From: an uncultured Aquimarina sp. | GTDB lineage: Bacteria; Bacteroidota; Bacteroidia; Flavobacteriales; Flavobacteriaceae | Length of the DNA: 64,000 nucleotides | NCBI GenBank assembly: GCA_947498595.1 | Contig: CANMKX010000003.1 | Location: 186,001-250,000 of the forward strand | Direction of reading: 5' to 3' | Shown: in pieces, positions 53,919 through 61,992 of the stretch | Position numbering within the stretch: position 1 is the stretch's first letter | Layout: each line of letters opens with the position of its first letter | The notes under the pieces: generated by a model | The model's input: only the letters and a program-made list of their open reading frames with translations | The model's database searches: none | Told to the model about the DNA's origin: nothing | Made by a program: the position numbers and the translations under genes

Positions 53919-54458
53919 ATGAACAAAAATCGTAAATTAAAAAACAGCGAACTAAATCGTATTTCGGTTGATGAATTTAAATCAACATCTAAAACTCCTA
54001 TTATTGTGATTTTGGATAATATCCGTAGTCTTAATAATATTGGATCTGTTTTTCGTACGTCGGATGCATTTTTGATTCAAAAAATTTATTTATGTGGTAT
54101 TACCGCTTCACCTCCTCATAAGGATATTCAAAAAACAGCTCTTGGTGCTACTGATACCGTTGCTTGGGAACATGTAGAAGATACCATTACTCTAATTGAT
54201 TCGCTACAACAAGATGATATACAAGTTTTAGCTATCGAACAAGCTGAAGATGCTGTAATGCTACAAGATTTTACTCCGCAACAAAATACAACTTACGCTG
54301 TTGTTTTTGGTAATGAAGTAAAGGGTGTGCAACAAACTGTTGTAACAGCTAGCAATACTGTTATCGAAATTCCTCAATACGGTACCAAACATTCTCTTAA
54401 TATATCTGTGAGTGCTGGAGTAGTTCTTTGGGATTTATTTAGTAAAATTCAGCTATAA
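53919..54458 (+). CDS. TrmH/SpoU-family RNA methyltransferase
   Basis: This 179-residue SPOUT methyltransferase has motif 1 (VILDNIRSLNNIGSVFRTSD), AVVFGNEVKGVQQTVV as motif 2 and IPQYGTKHSLNISVSAGVVL as the motif 3 knot. It modifies a ribose 2'-OH of tRNA or rRNA. Target cannot be read. The convergent SH3 gene ends 24 bp away. Confidence 0.93.
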   Translation: MNKNRKLKNSELNRISVDEFKSTSKTPIIVILDNIRSLNNIGSVFRTSDAFLIQKIYLCGITASPPHKDIQKTALGATDTVAWEHVEDTITLIDSLQQDDIQVLAIEQAEDAVMLQDFTPQQNTTYAVVFGNEVKGVQQTVVTASNTVIEIPQYGTKHSLNISVSAGVVLWDLFSKIQL

Positions 54459-54481
54459 TTGTATTGTTTTTATCGTTATTT

Positions 54482-55072
54482 CTAGTACTCGGTTAAGAGT
54501 AGGTATTTATAATATACAAAACCTATTTTCTTGGTTGTAAGCACTTTTACTTTCACCCAATCTCCTGTCATTGCTATAAGAGATAATTCTTCTCCTTTTT
54601 TTAATTTCGCTATAACTGGATACGAAATTCCCGGACCTAATCGCATATTTAAGCGTTTAGCATTTACTTCTACTTTTTTAAAATTGTATTTAGGCTTTGC
54701 AGTATTAGCTACGTTATATGTAGTATTACTGTAAGAATTATAATTAGTTGTGGTTGTATGCTTATTCTTTTTGGCTCCAGTAGTTGTAGTATTTCTATTA
54801 TTATTTACTTGGTTACTAGTATATATTTTCTGTTTTTTACTTTTTCTTCTATACCTACTAGAACATACGCCACAGGAGCCTCCTCCACTGCAATGACGGC
54901 ACCTACTACAGTTTTTACATGCACTACAATATGCAGATCCAGTACACCTTCCTTCAGCTGTATCGTTACATGATGTTACTAACGATGTTTCTTGTGCAGT
55001 TGTATTTATTATACAAAATAGTCCAAGACATAAACTTATAACTAATGGTAATGTTTTGTTTGTGTTTTTCAT
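54482..55072 (-). CDS. Secreted Cys-rich protein with bacterial SH3 domain
   Basis: This 196-residue protein has a signal peptide (LVISLCLGLFCIINTTAQ). A Cys-rich segment (GRCTGSAYCSACKNCSRCRH, then CSGGGSCGVCSSRYRRK; about residues 40-75) follows with 11 Cys in about 35 residues. After a Thr/Asn-rich linker, the C-terminal SH3b domain reads VNAKRLNMRLGPGISYPVIA, LKKGEELSLIAMTGDWVKV. SH3b domains bind cell-wall peptides. The Cys cluster could hold metal or disulfides; this type recurs in flavobacteria without an assigned role. Confidence 0.85.
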   Translation of the reverse strand: MKNTNKTLPLVISLCLGLFCIINTTAQETSLVTSCNDTAEGRCTGSAYCSACKNCSRCRHCSGGGSCGVCSSRYRRKSKKQKIYTSNQVNNNRNTTTTGAKKNKHTTTTNYNSYSNTTYNVANTAKPKYNFKKVEVNAKRLNMRLGPGISYPVIAKLKKGEELSLIAMTGDWVKVKVLTTKKIGFVYYKYLLLTEY

Positions 55073-55288
55073 TTAATCGTAATTCTAAAGTTTTTCATAG
55101 TATTAATCTATGCAAAACTCAGAATTCTACCTTAGTCATATTATCATACTATTCATCGATTTTAATCCTTATTTCTGATGATTCTTGCTGAGGTATAAGT
55201 TTAAGTATGTTATATAAAAGATGAGGTATTTTTCCTTTTTCATATATATAAAGGAATAACAAAACTTGTCTATATGTTATGTAAGTTA

Positions 55289-55399
55289 CTAAAGATCAAT
55301 TTTGCAAAAAAAGATTTCATTAATAACTGAATCAAAAACATCTAAACTAAAAATGATGTCTTCGTCTTTTTTAAATTTAAAATTTGATTGACCACATCC
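55289..55399 (-). pseudogene. C-terminal remnant of a displaced Rhs toxin tip
   Basis: A 36-codon open segment GCGQSNFKFKKDEDIIFSLD ... IFFCKIDL-stop shares its start (G-x-G-Q-S-x-x-K-F-K-K-D) with the remnant at 57816-57900. It has no start codon or attached Rhs core. It is the leftmost trace of the tip array. The rest of the gap 55073-55524 shows nothing I can support. Confidence 0.5.
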
Positions 55400-55524
55400 A
55401 ATATTTTAACCTCTGTATCGCTGTCTAGTAACGAGTTTTAATTGCTCTCTAAATCTGCTATTAAGTTTATTTTTTTTGATCTTCTGAATTATTAAAATAT
55501 CAGTAAACAAACTGAAGCTCTTTA

Positions 55525-56199
55525 TCAAATTTTATAATATGGTAAAAACAAATAGCCTGTCTCATCATCTATTTTAGTTATGATTTTCCATTTAAATAAT
55601 TGACTTACTATCATTGATCTTTCTTTAATTGTTATATTCTTATTTAAAACATTCTTTTTAAAATATTTTCTTACAAGCTCTTTTTCACCTTTCTCTATGT
55701 CTTTTTTAACCGATTTAACATCAGATACTTTATTAAAATCCCATGAATCTAAATCAAAATTCTCGTCCTTTATTCTTATTTCACCTAAATTTCCATATAT
55801 CTTTTTCATTGCCTCTTTATATTGAATTAAAGAGTATCCTTTCGTCTTTTTATAATAATAAAACAAATCATCATTTGTAGCTATAGCTTCACCTTTATAA
55901 GTATTTGAATTTATTTTAACATTAAGTAAAAGAGTGTGTGAGTTTGTTATTTTATTTATAAAATTATCATTTTCAACATTAGCTTTAATTGTAGGAAATT
56001 TATATATTTCTATAGCTTCTGCACTTATAAGTTGATTGGATTTTTCATTGTCCTTATCTATAGTGCATTCTAGAACTTTAGCTATTTTTTCTTCTTCTAG
56101 TATTTTCCTTAACCTACAAGAATCTTCCATATTAGATTTTTGCGAAAAAAGAAAAGAAGAAAGCAGTATATAGATTACTAAAAAAAATTTGTATCTCAT
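55525..56199 (-). CDS. Secreted protein of unknown function, putative immunity or tip-associated protein
   Basis: This 224-residue protein has a signal peptide (FFLVIYILLSSFLFSQ). A Lys/Glu-rich body follows (SCRLRKILEEEKIAKVLECT, NSHTLLLNVKINSNTYKG, VSDVKSVKKDIEKGEKELVR). No domain is recognised. The start ATG overlaps the stop of the upstream remnant (TAATG), the arrangement seen for toxin tip plus immunity. I infer an immunity protein acting in the periplasm. Confidence 0.6.
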   Translation of the reverse strand: MRYKFFLVIYILLSSFLFSQKSNMEDSCRLRKILEEEKIAKVLECTIDKDNEKSNQLISAEAIEIYKFPTIKANVENDNFINKITNSHTLLLNVKINSNTYKGEAIATNDDLFYYYKKTKGYSLIQYKEAMKKIYGNLGEIRIKDENFDLDSWDFNKVSDVKSVKKDIEKGEKELVRKYFKKNVLNKNITIKERSMIVSQLFKWKIITKIDDETGYLFLPYYKI

Positions 56200-56396
56200 T
56201 ATTCTTTATTTATACATTTTGCAAATATTGTGGGATAATCTGGGTTAGCTCCAAATACAGTTTTCTCAAAACCATAACCCAATTCTACATTTACTGCTTT
56301 ACCCACATCGTTTAAAATTTAATATCTTCTCCTTTCGTAAAGTTTAAACCATTCATTAATACTATTATTTAGATCAATAGACTGGAAATATTTCAT
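56199..56396 (-). pseudogene. Decayed toxin-tip remnant upstream of 55525-56199
   Basis: Two consecutive open stretches in one frame are separated by a TAA at 56319-56321: MKYFQSIDLNNSINEWFKLY (56320-56396) and ILNDVGKAVNVELGYGFEKT ... IFAKCINKE (56199-56318). They probably formed the end of one C-terminal toxin. Its stop overlaps the next ATG. Not recognisable as any toxin family. Confidence 0.5.
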
Positions 56397-56438
56397 TTCA
56401 TCTTCTATAACTAGAATATTACTTTTCAAAGAACATAT

Positions 56439-56969
56439 TCAATCTTCAACACTAACTTGTATAGTAGGAGATTTATATAAAAAATAATTATACAGATCTA
56501 ATAAATAATTTTCTTTATAATAGTTTTCAACATATATCAAACTCCCATAAAAACTATTTGAAAATTCCAATATGCCGTTTTTATAATAATCACTCCTTAT
56601 TGTTGCACACTTATTTGATCTACCATTAAATCCATTATTGCACTCCTCTTCCTTAATTAATTTCAATAAGCTTCTATTTTTAATGCATTTACGAAATAAA
56701 TGATATTGTTTTCTATTCATTTTCCCCACTTTTCTTTTGACTTTTTTATTTTTCCCTTGAAAAATTCTCACATATTTTTTTTCTGAAATAATCAAAATAT
56801 TTTTCTGATCATCCTGAAATACAATTAAATCAGAAAAAGATCTCTCAAAAATCTTTAACTCAGAGTTTATAATACTATCATTCTTAGATTCGATAATAGT
56901 ATTGTTTCTATCCTGAGAGAATACAACAATAGAAAAACAAGTACAAATTAATAGCAAATAAGCTTTCAT
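56439..56969 (-). CDS. Secreted protein of unknown function in the Rhs-tip array
   Basis: This protein of about 176 residues has a signal peptide (MKAYLLLICTCFSIVVFSQ) and a mixed charged body (SFSDLIVFQDDQKNILIISE, RIFQGKNKKVKRKVGKMNRK). It ends KSPTIQVSVED. The frame opens 11 codons upstream at 57002, but the signal peptide begins at 56969. Position between tip remnants suggests an immunity protein. No family recognised. Confidence 0.55.
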   Translation of the reverse strand: MKAYLLLICTCFSIVVFSQDRNNTIIESKNDSIINSELKIFERSFSDLIVFQDDQKNILIISEKKYVRIFQGKNKKVKRKVGKMNRKQYHLFRKCIKNRSLLKLIKEEECNNGFNGRSNKCATIRSDYYKNGILEFSNSFYGSLIYVENYYKENYLLDLYNYFLYKSPTIQVSVED

Positions 56970-57079
56970 ATTATTTAAATTAGCTTTAGTATTCATTACC
57001 ATAATACTCAGGAAACTATAGTTTTTTTTTCTTCTTCTTTATTATAAAAAGGTTTTAATAACCTGTTAACCCGATTCTA

Positions 57080-57213
57080 GGATGCTTTTTAATGTAAAAA
57101 CAAGTATTTTAAAGCATAAAAATATCAGCTACAAATCTTTGTAACTGATACTTTTCTTATTTTTTATTCTTACTTATCAAACTTTGACGACATCCGAAAA
57201 AACTCAGTCGCTA
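57080..57213 (-). repeat. Cassette-boundary repeat, copy 6 (leftmost)
   Basis: It contains the shared hairpin (ATCAGCTACAAATCTTTGTAACTGAT core) written here only by position, about 57124-57155, and the downstream ACTTATCAAACTTTGACG / GTCGCTAGCT segment that copy 4 also has. There is no Rhs core next to it. Confidence 0.6.
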
Positions 57214-57214
57214 G

Positions 57215-57811
57215 CTAAGGAAATGAAATCTTCCCGTCAGGCCATTGTTCAATTGTACAACTATTATCATATACAACTTTTTTAATTTTCTTTTTATCTG
57301 AATCCAAAAAGACAATAAATGAATTTATAGAATATAAGTTATTTTGAAAATCAAAGTTTTCAGTCAAGTCTTCTTTTGAAATTGCATCATAATACCAGTA
57401 CAAGTTTACAAAAATTAAATTTTTACTTAAACCTGAAAATGTAAACATCAATGTACTTTCATTTCCAATTGATAAGTCATAGAGATTATCAGAATACAAT
57501 TCTTTATATTTTTGATTTACTCCTTTTTTAATTTTGACAAATTCTTTTATATCAATATCTAATCTTGTAAAAATATCTTTTGCTATTTTTTCTCTAGAAG
57601 GGTGATTTTCCATTTTTTTTGATAGAAAATCACTAAAATCAAAGTCAACATAGTAAGGATAAACAAGATAATTACCACCTAACTTTTCAGGATATTCACT
57701 AATAATTTTAGCATCTAATATTTCTAAAAAAAAACTCCTTTCTTCATTATTATCAACTCCACCACAACTAACTGTTATAATAGTAAGTAAAATAAACAAG
57801 TTCAATTTCAT
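57215..57811 (-). CDS. Lipoprotein, immunity-like; paralogue of the gene at 63671-64000
   Basis: This protein of about 198 residues has a lipoprotein signal (LFILLTIITVSCGG). The C-terminal half aligns with the partial gene at the right edge: LSIGNESTLMFTFSGLSKNL with LSIRDKSHMVITFSGLNEYL, and SFIVFLDSDKKKIKKVVYD with SFIVFLDSEEKLIKEVVYH. It follows the tip remnant at 57816 with its start 5 bp away (an alternative TTG start at 57826 would overlap it). Presence of two copies beside Rhs tips supports an immunity role. Target toxin unknown. Confidence 0.65.
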   Translation of the reverse strand: MKLNLFILLTIITVSCGGVDNNEERSFFLEILDAKIISEYPEKLGGNYLVYPYYVDFDFSDFLSKKMENHPSREKIAKDIFTRLDIDIKEFVKIKKGVNQKYKELYSDNLYDLSIGNESTLMFTFSGLSKNLIFVNLYWYYDAISKEDLTENFDFQNNLYSINSFIVFLDSDKKKIKKVVYDNSCTIEQWPDGKISFP

Positions 57812-57815
57812 AGTC

Positions 57816-58093
57816 TTATTTTTCAAGTTTAATATCTCCTTGGGGAATCAAATAGTCATTCCTATCTTTTTTAAACTTAAGACTTGATTGACCATATCCT
57901 GTATTCTGTCCTCTCTCTAATAGTAAGTATGTTTACTTCCATCCATCACATTATTATATCCTTTATGTTACAATCCAAATGAATATTAGTTTTTCTCTTC
58001 TCGAATTTGTAATACATCTACATCTTGTGGAATTATCTCTACATAATTCACTCTAAAAAACTGACCTTCTTCTGTATAAACACCATCTCTCAT
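57816..58093 (-). pseudogene. Rhs core remnant plus toxin end, module E
   Basis: It begins MRDGVYTEEGQFFRVNYVEI like the intact core at 63427, reads to REEKN, then hits a stop at about 57987. Later parts of the core are frameshifted (the DNA still matches to about 57905). A tip end GYGQSSLKFKKDRNDYLIPQ and GDIKLEK-stop closes it at 57816. The Rhs segment YDPALGRW is missing, so the module lost DNA between core and tip. Confidence 0.7.
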
Positions 58094-58102
58094 TCGTAAA
58101 TT

Positions 58103-58215
58103 AAAACGATAGATTCTTGTTTTTTCTAATGTAAAATAAACATTAGAAAAACATAAAAATACCAGCTACAAATCTTTACATCTGATACTTATTTTTATTT
58201 TCTTACTCTTATCGT
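58103..58215 (-). repeat. Cassette-boundary repeat, copy 5
   Basis: This is the leader that precedes the MRDG start in module E: T-rich EETRTYRF-coding segment, then the hairpin (about 58162-58190, imperfect) with a T tract. It matches the copies at 57080, 59185, 60186, 61879 and 63428. Confidence 0.65.
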
Positions 58216-58315
58216 TGCGAAATTAAAACTATCGCCTTTACTGAGCAATTACTCTTCAACGAACTAGCATTCACTGAGCAATTACTTACTCTTCTGATAG
58301 CAAGTTGTATTAGAA

Positions 58316-58939
58316 TCAATTTCTACTTAAATCTATATCTCTAAAATTTAATTTACTGTTCTTATCATACCACTTAAAACTCAACTTTGAATTATTGATA
58401 TAAACAGTATCAATAGCTAAACTCGGGGGGATTTTTGTTTCATCAAATTCTTCATTGACATTTTTAATTTTTAAATTATTCAAATCAATAATAGAGAGTA
58501 AAACCCCTTCTTCATTACCTTTGGCAACTAAATAACCTGACTTTATATTTTTTACTAAAGGATACATTGCGGTTATTCCTTTCTTATTTTTAACTATGGG
58601 CATTATTAAAGAATAAGAACAAGCTGAACCACAACTACTAGTGTAAATAAAACTATTTTTTATTTTGATTATATCTCTGTCGATGAAATCTAAATATAAA
58701 CTGTCTTTATTACTACTATCGAACTGATTAATAATCCCCCAATGGAAAACACCATACCCATCTGAATTACTATTAAATTTTAAGATCGTATCATTTTTAA
58801 AAAAAATAGTATCAATAGATATTTCTTTTGAAACGTCGACTATTTTTTCTATTTCTGAAAATTTAGTTTCGTTCTTCTTTTTATCTCGGCAAGCACAAAA
58901 CATAGTAAAAACCAAAATTATTGCTATATAATTTTTCAT
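58316..58939 (-). CDS. Lipoprotein of unknown function, immunity-like (module D)
   Basis: This 207-residue lipoprotein has a signal ending IILVFTMFCAC. The body contains VDVSKEISIDTIFFKNDTIL, a CGSAC pair (SSCGSACSYSLIMPIVKN) and SLAIDTVYINNSKLSFKWYD. No family recognised. It directly follows the module D Rhs remnant (58990) and so is its likely immunity gene. Confidence 0.6.
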   Translation of the reverse strand: MKNYIAIILVFTMFCACRDKKKNETKFSEIEKIVDVSKEISIDTIFFKNDTILKFNSNSDGYGVFHWGIINQFDSSNKDSLYLDFIDRDIIKIKNSFIYTSSCGSACSYSLIMPIVKNKKGITAMYPLVKNIKSGYLVAKGNEEGVLLSIIDLNNLKIKNVNEEFDETKIPPSLAIDTVYINNSKLSFKWYDKNSKLNFRDIDLSRN

Positions 58940-58989
58940 TCTTTGAATTTATAAAATTTGAAATAACTTCTACTATCCCCCTTGAACAC

Positions 58990-59184
58990 CTACTTCTTGA
59001 AAATGACTTTTTTCAACTTGGGGCTGGAATTAAAGGAGGAAAAAATATGTTTCACTCCAAATGAATAACAGTTCTTCTCTTCTTGGATTTGTAATACATC
59101 TTGTGGAATTATCTTTACATATTCTATTTTAAAAAATTGATTTTCTCCTGTATAGGCACCATCTCTCATTCGTAAAACAAACAT
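58990..59184 (-). pseudogene. Truncated Rhs core remnant, module D
   Basis: The 64-residue frame contains MRDGAYTGENQFFKIEYVKI and VLQIQEEKNCYSFGVKH, the first 45 residues of the shared core. It then runs into an unrelated end (IFSSFNSSPKLKKVIFKK). The YGYNGKEE...YDPALGRW part is gone. The true start within the original Rhs gene is not present. Confidence 0.7.
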
Positions 59185-59312
59185 TATAAAATATAAAAGT
59201 ACCAGTTACATTTATTTGCAACTGGTACTTCTTTTTATTTTTTACTCTTGCTTATCAAACTTTGACGGTACCCGAAAAAACTTTGTCGCTAGCTGCATTC
59301 ATTCGCGCACCA
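59185..59312 (-). repeat. Cassette-boundary repeat, copy 4
   Basis: The hairpin (about 59195-59224, near-perfect 12-bp stem) is followed by the CTTATCAAACTTTGACGG / GTCGCTAGCT segment also seen at 57160-57213. It ends with CACCATCTGGGAGG near 59312, where the others have TATCTGGGG. The stop of the neighbouring immunity gene lies in it. Confidence 0.65.
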
Positions 59313-59799
59313 TCTGGGAGGAGTTACAAGAATCAAAAGAATATATAGCCTCTTGTATTTCTCCTAACTCATCAGTATACTGAAATTTAATTTGTAATTC
59401 ATATCTCCAAATTCCACTCTTAAAACTCTTAGCCTCACCGCCAAAATAAAAACTGTGATAAATATTTATATTTTTTCGATCTAGTTCATATAAATAATTA
59501 AGTATATTTTTTTTAGCATCAAGATAAATATTAATATGCTTAATATCTTTTTTATGTCTATGTACAATAAAAACAATTCCCTTTGTTATAAAATTGTTTT
59601 GTCTTGCATAGCTATTATAGCATCTTAATTTTTTTTTTGCCTCTGGGGATAACACTGATTTATAATCTTCAAAGCTCAAATGCCTATCTCCTCCAAAGGA
59701 ATCTCCTTCCAAAAGATCTTTAAATGTCTCCTTTTCTTGTGCATTACTATAACAACAAGTTAACAAAAAGCAATACATCAAAATTTTGATATTTATCAT
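59299..59799 (-). CDS. Secreted protein, immunity-like (module C)
   Basis: This 166-residue protein has a signal peptide (MYCFLLTCCYSNAQ). The body holds GDSFGGDRHLSFEDYKSVLS, IVFIVHRHKKDIKHINIYLD and SGIWRYELQIKFQYTDELGE. No family recognised. Its ATG lies right at the stop of the module C tip remnant (59801), a typical toxin-immunity junction. The last codons fall inside the boundary repeat. Confidence 0.6.
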   Translation of the reverse strand: MINIKILMYCFLLTCCYSNAQEKETFKDLLEGDSFGGDRHLSFEDYKSVLSPEAKKKLRCYNSYARQNNFITKGIVFIVHRHKKDIKHINIYLDAKKNILNYLYELDRKNINIYHSFYFGGEAKSFKSGIWRYELQIKFQYTDELGEIQEAIYSFDSCNSSQMVRE

Positions 59800-59800
59800 A

Positions 59801-60022
59801 TTATTGATTTTTTACAACTTCAAGACCAGACGCTGGGTTTGGACTAATAGTTTGATATATCCTTGTACCTCCATTTTTGGATTCGCTTGGATTATTTGAT
59901 AATAAGAATTGCCCCAAAATATTAAAATGTGATTGATGTATGAATAAATTTGGATTTTGATAAGTTCCTCCATTATCTAAGATACTCTCTCCTCCTCTCA
60001 AAATAAGTATGCTTACGCCCAT
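59801..60022 (-). pseudogene. Toxin-tip remnant, module C
   Basis: The 73-residue frame begins out of frame in the decayed core (MGVSILILRGG) and continues as NGGTYQNPNLFIHQSHFNIL, GQFLLSNNPSESKNGGTRIY, QTISPNPASGLEVVKNQ. The last 50 residues look like a genuine toxin C-terminus. No catalytic motif could be named. Confidence 0.5.
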
Positions 60023-60175
60023 TCACAACATTATTATACCTTTTATGTTACAATTCAAATAAATAATAACTCTTCCCGAATTTGTAATACATCAATATCT
60101 TCCGCGCTATCTTTACATAATTCACTTTGAAAAATCGATTTCATAACATATAGAATACATTTCCCATTCGTAAAT
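60023..60175 (-). pseudogene. Rhs core remnant, module C (multiple stops)
   Basis: At DNA level it matches the core start (MRDG...REEKSYYPFGLQH region) of the intact copy at 63240-63427, but stops occur after 8 codons and repeatedly later. It is clearly decayed. Confidence 0.7.
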
Positions 60176-60185
60176 TAAAACGATA

Positions 60186-60337
60186 GGTTCATATTTCTTC
60201 TAATATAAAAATAGACATTCTAAAACATAAAATACCAGCTACAAATATTTGTAACTGGTATTTAATCTTATTTTCTTACTCTTACCGCCACTAGTTTTGA
60301 AAACTAGCGGTAGCGATCATTCTAGCGGTATCTGGGG
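60186..60337 (-). repeat. Cassette-boundary repeat, copy 3
   Basis: Positions about 60227-60337 are almost identical to 63487-63597 (one difference noticed in about 110 bases). This copy and copy 1 share an extra inverted repeat, CCGCTAGTTTT / AAAACTAGCGG, around 60287-60312. The near identity suggests recent duplication. Confidence 0.75.
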
Positions 60338-60506
60338 GTATACTAATTTTAGATGCCTTGTAAAAGGCAAGACAGAAGGTTTGGTTAGTAAAGTAAAAAA
60401 TTATTCATTTAAAATTTCTGGTGTTAAAGCTGTAATGGAAAACAATGAGGTAATTGGCTTGAACCTCGATAATATGACGATATTTCATTATAGTTAGAAC
60501 ATAAAA

Positions 60507-60527
60507 AAACCGCCACTTGGGCGGTTT
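60507..60527 (-). terminator. Terminator after the module B immunity gene
   Basis: A perfect 8-bp stem (60507-60514 and 60520-60527), 5-nt loop, then seven T leftwards. It lies 7 bp past the stop at 60534. Confidence 0.85.
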
Positions 60528-60533
60528 CCTACT

Positions 60534-60920
60534 TTACTCTTTTTTGACTTTTACTTTCTGTTCTTGGTCATCCCAATACAAAAGATGTTTATTCTCTTTA
60601 TACCAAGTCTCCCATTTTTTTAAATCATTCTCTGTTGGTGGATAAGCTCCATCAAATCCAAAATCAGCTTCAGATTCTATCTGGGTAGTTTTCTCAAGAA
60701 AAATTCTAGCCACTTCTAATTTATTCCCATCAACCTCCTTTTGTTCGTGATAATTTTTAACTAACAATATATTGCTTTCAAAAAACCCACAAGCCTTATA
60801 ATCAATAGTTTGTTTAGATCCACTACAAAATATTAATGTGGGAAACATTAATATTAGTAATATATATTGATATCTTGATTTATTATTTTTTAATTCTCTT
60901 AACTGATGTAACATTGGCAT
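60534..60920 (-). CDS. Lipoprotein, immunity-like (module B)
   Basis: A 128-residue frame with an internal lipoprotein signal (YQYILLILMFPTLIFCSGSK), then ESEADFGFDGAYPPTENDLK and KWETWYKENKHLLYWDDQEQ. It overlaps the 3' end of the Rhs tip by 38 bp; a start near 60880 or the ATG at 60848 would remove most of the overlap. Likely immunity lipoprotein for the adjoining tip. Confidence 0.6.
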   Translation of the reverse strand: MPMLHQLRELKNNKSRYQYILLILMFPTLIFCSGSKQTIDYKACGFFESNILLVKNYHEQKEVDGNKLEVARIFLEKTTQIESEADFGFDGAYPPTENDLKKWETWYKENKHLLYWDDQEQKVKVKKE

Positions 60921-61662
60921 TGGTATAATTATATTGAACGACTATTGTCTTATTACCTTTAGTAAGTGTAACGTTTACAGTTCCTGATATTGAAGCACGA
61001 CCATTTCTATTACCTAAAGTTTGAGTTCCAGGAACATATGTTTTAGTGATATTACGATCTGTTTCTCCTCTCTGATATCCAGAAACATTATTCTCTGCTT
61101 TTACACCTTCAGCGTGTGCTACAGAAGGATTTTTTTCTCCTCCGATTTGTTTAGTATGCTGCTCTTTAACTTCGTGAGCAAGTACTGAACCTTGATTAAT
61201 ACCTTCTCCGTTTCCAAAAGCATTTACATCATCAATATCAACTCTACCGCTTTTAAATCCTGCTATTGGAACTTGATCATTACTTTCTACAACTCCAATC
61301 TCTACAACACCATCTGCATTAACACTTTCTTCTATAGTTCCTAAAAATGCACTCTGTTCTTCTGTTAAATTAGCTCTTTGTTCATCAGTAATATTTACAC
61401 TTACGTTACCATCACTATCTACTGTAGCTATTCCAGCAGTTCCTATACTAGCATCAAGATTATCTTGAACTTTTTGCTGTGCAGATTCTGTTTCAAATTT
61501 AAATCGTAAATCTTCTGGAGCCATTCCATCAGGATCAATAAATCGCAATGGATTGTTAAATGCATAATTATATGGACTATGTCTTGTCATTAACTCGGCA
61601 AGTGGATCAAGGTTCATCCATCTACCCAAAGCAGGATCATAGTTTCTAGCACCGAAGTCCAA
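60883..61662 (-). CDS. Rhs C-terminal tip, module B
   Basis: This frame encodes the end of an Rhs core (FGARNYDPALGRWMNLDPLA, YNYAFNNPLRFIDPDGMAPE) and then a variable domain of about 200 residues (RVDIDDVNAFGNGEGINQGS, VLAHEVKEQHTKQIGG, SGTVNVTLTKGNKTIVVQYN). The 61662 start is a TTG inside the core. The frame stays open back to a TAA at 61810-61812, beyond which the core continues. An HEVKEQH segment may be a metal site, but it is not a standard HExxH. Probably a non-expressed (orphan) toxin cassette. Confidence 0.7.
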   Translation of the reverse strand: MDFGARNYDPALGRWMNLDPLAELMTRHSPYNYAFNNPLRFIDPDGMAPEDLRFKFETESAQQKVQDNLDASIGTAGIATVDSDGNVSVNITDEQRANLTEEQSAFLGTIEESVNADGVVEIGVVESNDQVPIAGFKSGRVDIDDVNAFGNGEGINQGSVLAHEVKEQHTKQIGGEKNPSVAHAEGVKAENNVSGYQRGETDRNITKTYVPGTQTLGNRNGRASISGTVNVTLTKGNKTIVVQYNYTNANVTSVKRIKK

Positions 61663-61878
61663 CCACTCTAAACCAAGTTCGTTTTGCTCTTCTTTACCGT
61701 TATATCCGTAATTATGTTTACGTCCTGTAATAGTATTGTTGTATCCTTTGTGTTCGAGCCCGAAGGGATAATAATTCTTCTCTTCTCGGATTTGTAATGC
61801 TTCAACATCTTACGAATTTATCTTTACATATTCTATTTGAAAAAACTGATCTTCTCCTGTACAGATACTATCTCTCAT
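61663..61878 (-). pseudogene. Rhs core start with in-frame stop, module B
   Basis: It reads MRDSICTGEDQFFQIEYVKI and then NS-stop at 61810-61812, where intact copies have IPEDI/IPQDV. After the stop it continues in frame: DVEALQIREEKNYYPFGLEH, NYGYNGKEEQNELGLEWLDF. Several base changes at one spot created the stop. Confidence 0.75.
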
Positions 61879-61990
61879 CCGTAAATTAAAACGATAAGTT
61901 TTTATTTCTTCTAATGTAAAATAAACATTATAAAAACATAAAATACCAGCTACAATTTTTTGTAACTGGTACTTTTTCTTATTTTTTCAC
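61879..61990 (-). repeat. Cassette-boundary repeat, copy 2
   Basis: The same leader as the others: the TYRFNLR-coding segment, then the hairpin at about 61945-61972 with a T-rich run. The stop of the module A immunity gene is 3 bp upstream. Confidence 0.65.
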
Positions 61991-61992
61991 TC

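Noticed and set aside
58990..59184. Possible small independent gene (64 codons)
   Set aside because: It is a truncated copy of the Rhs core, so recorded as a pseudogene.
60297..60497. 66-codon plus-strand frame in the Rhs array
   Set aside because: Its first third is antisense to the boundary repeat. The rest (VSKVKNYSFKISGVKAVMEN) looks protein-like and may be a fragment of a lost gene, but there is no start, family or partner to support it.
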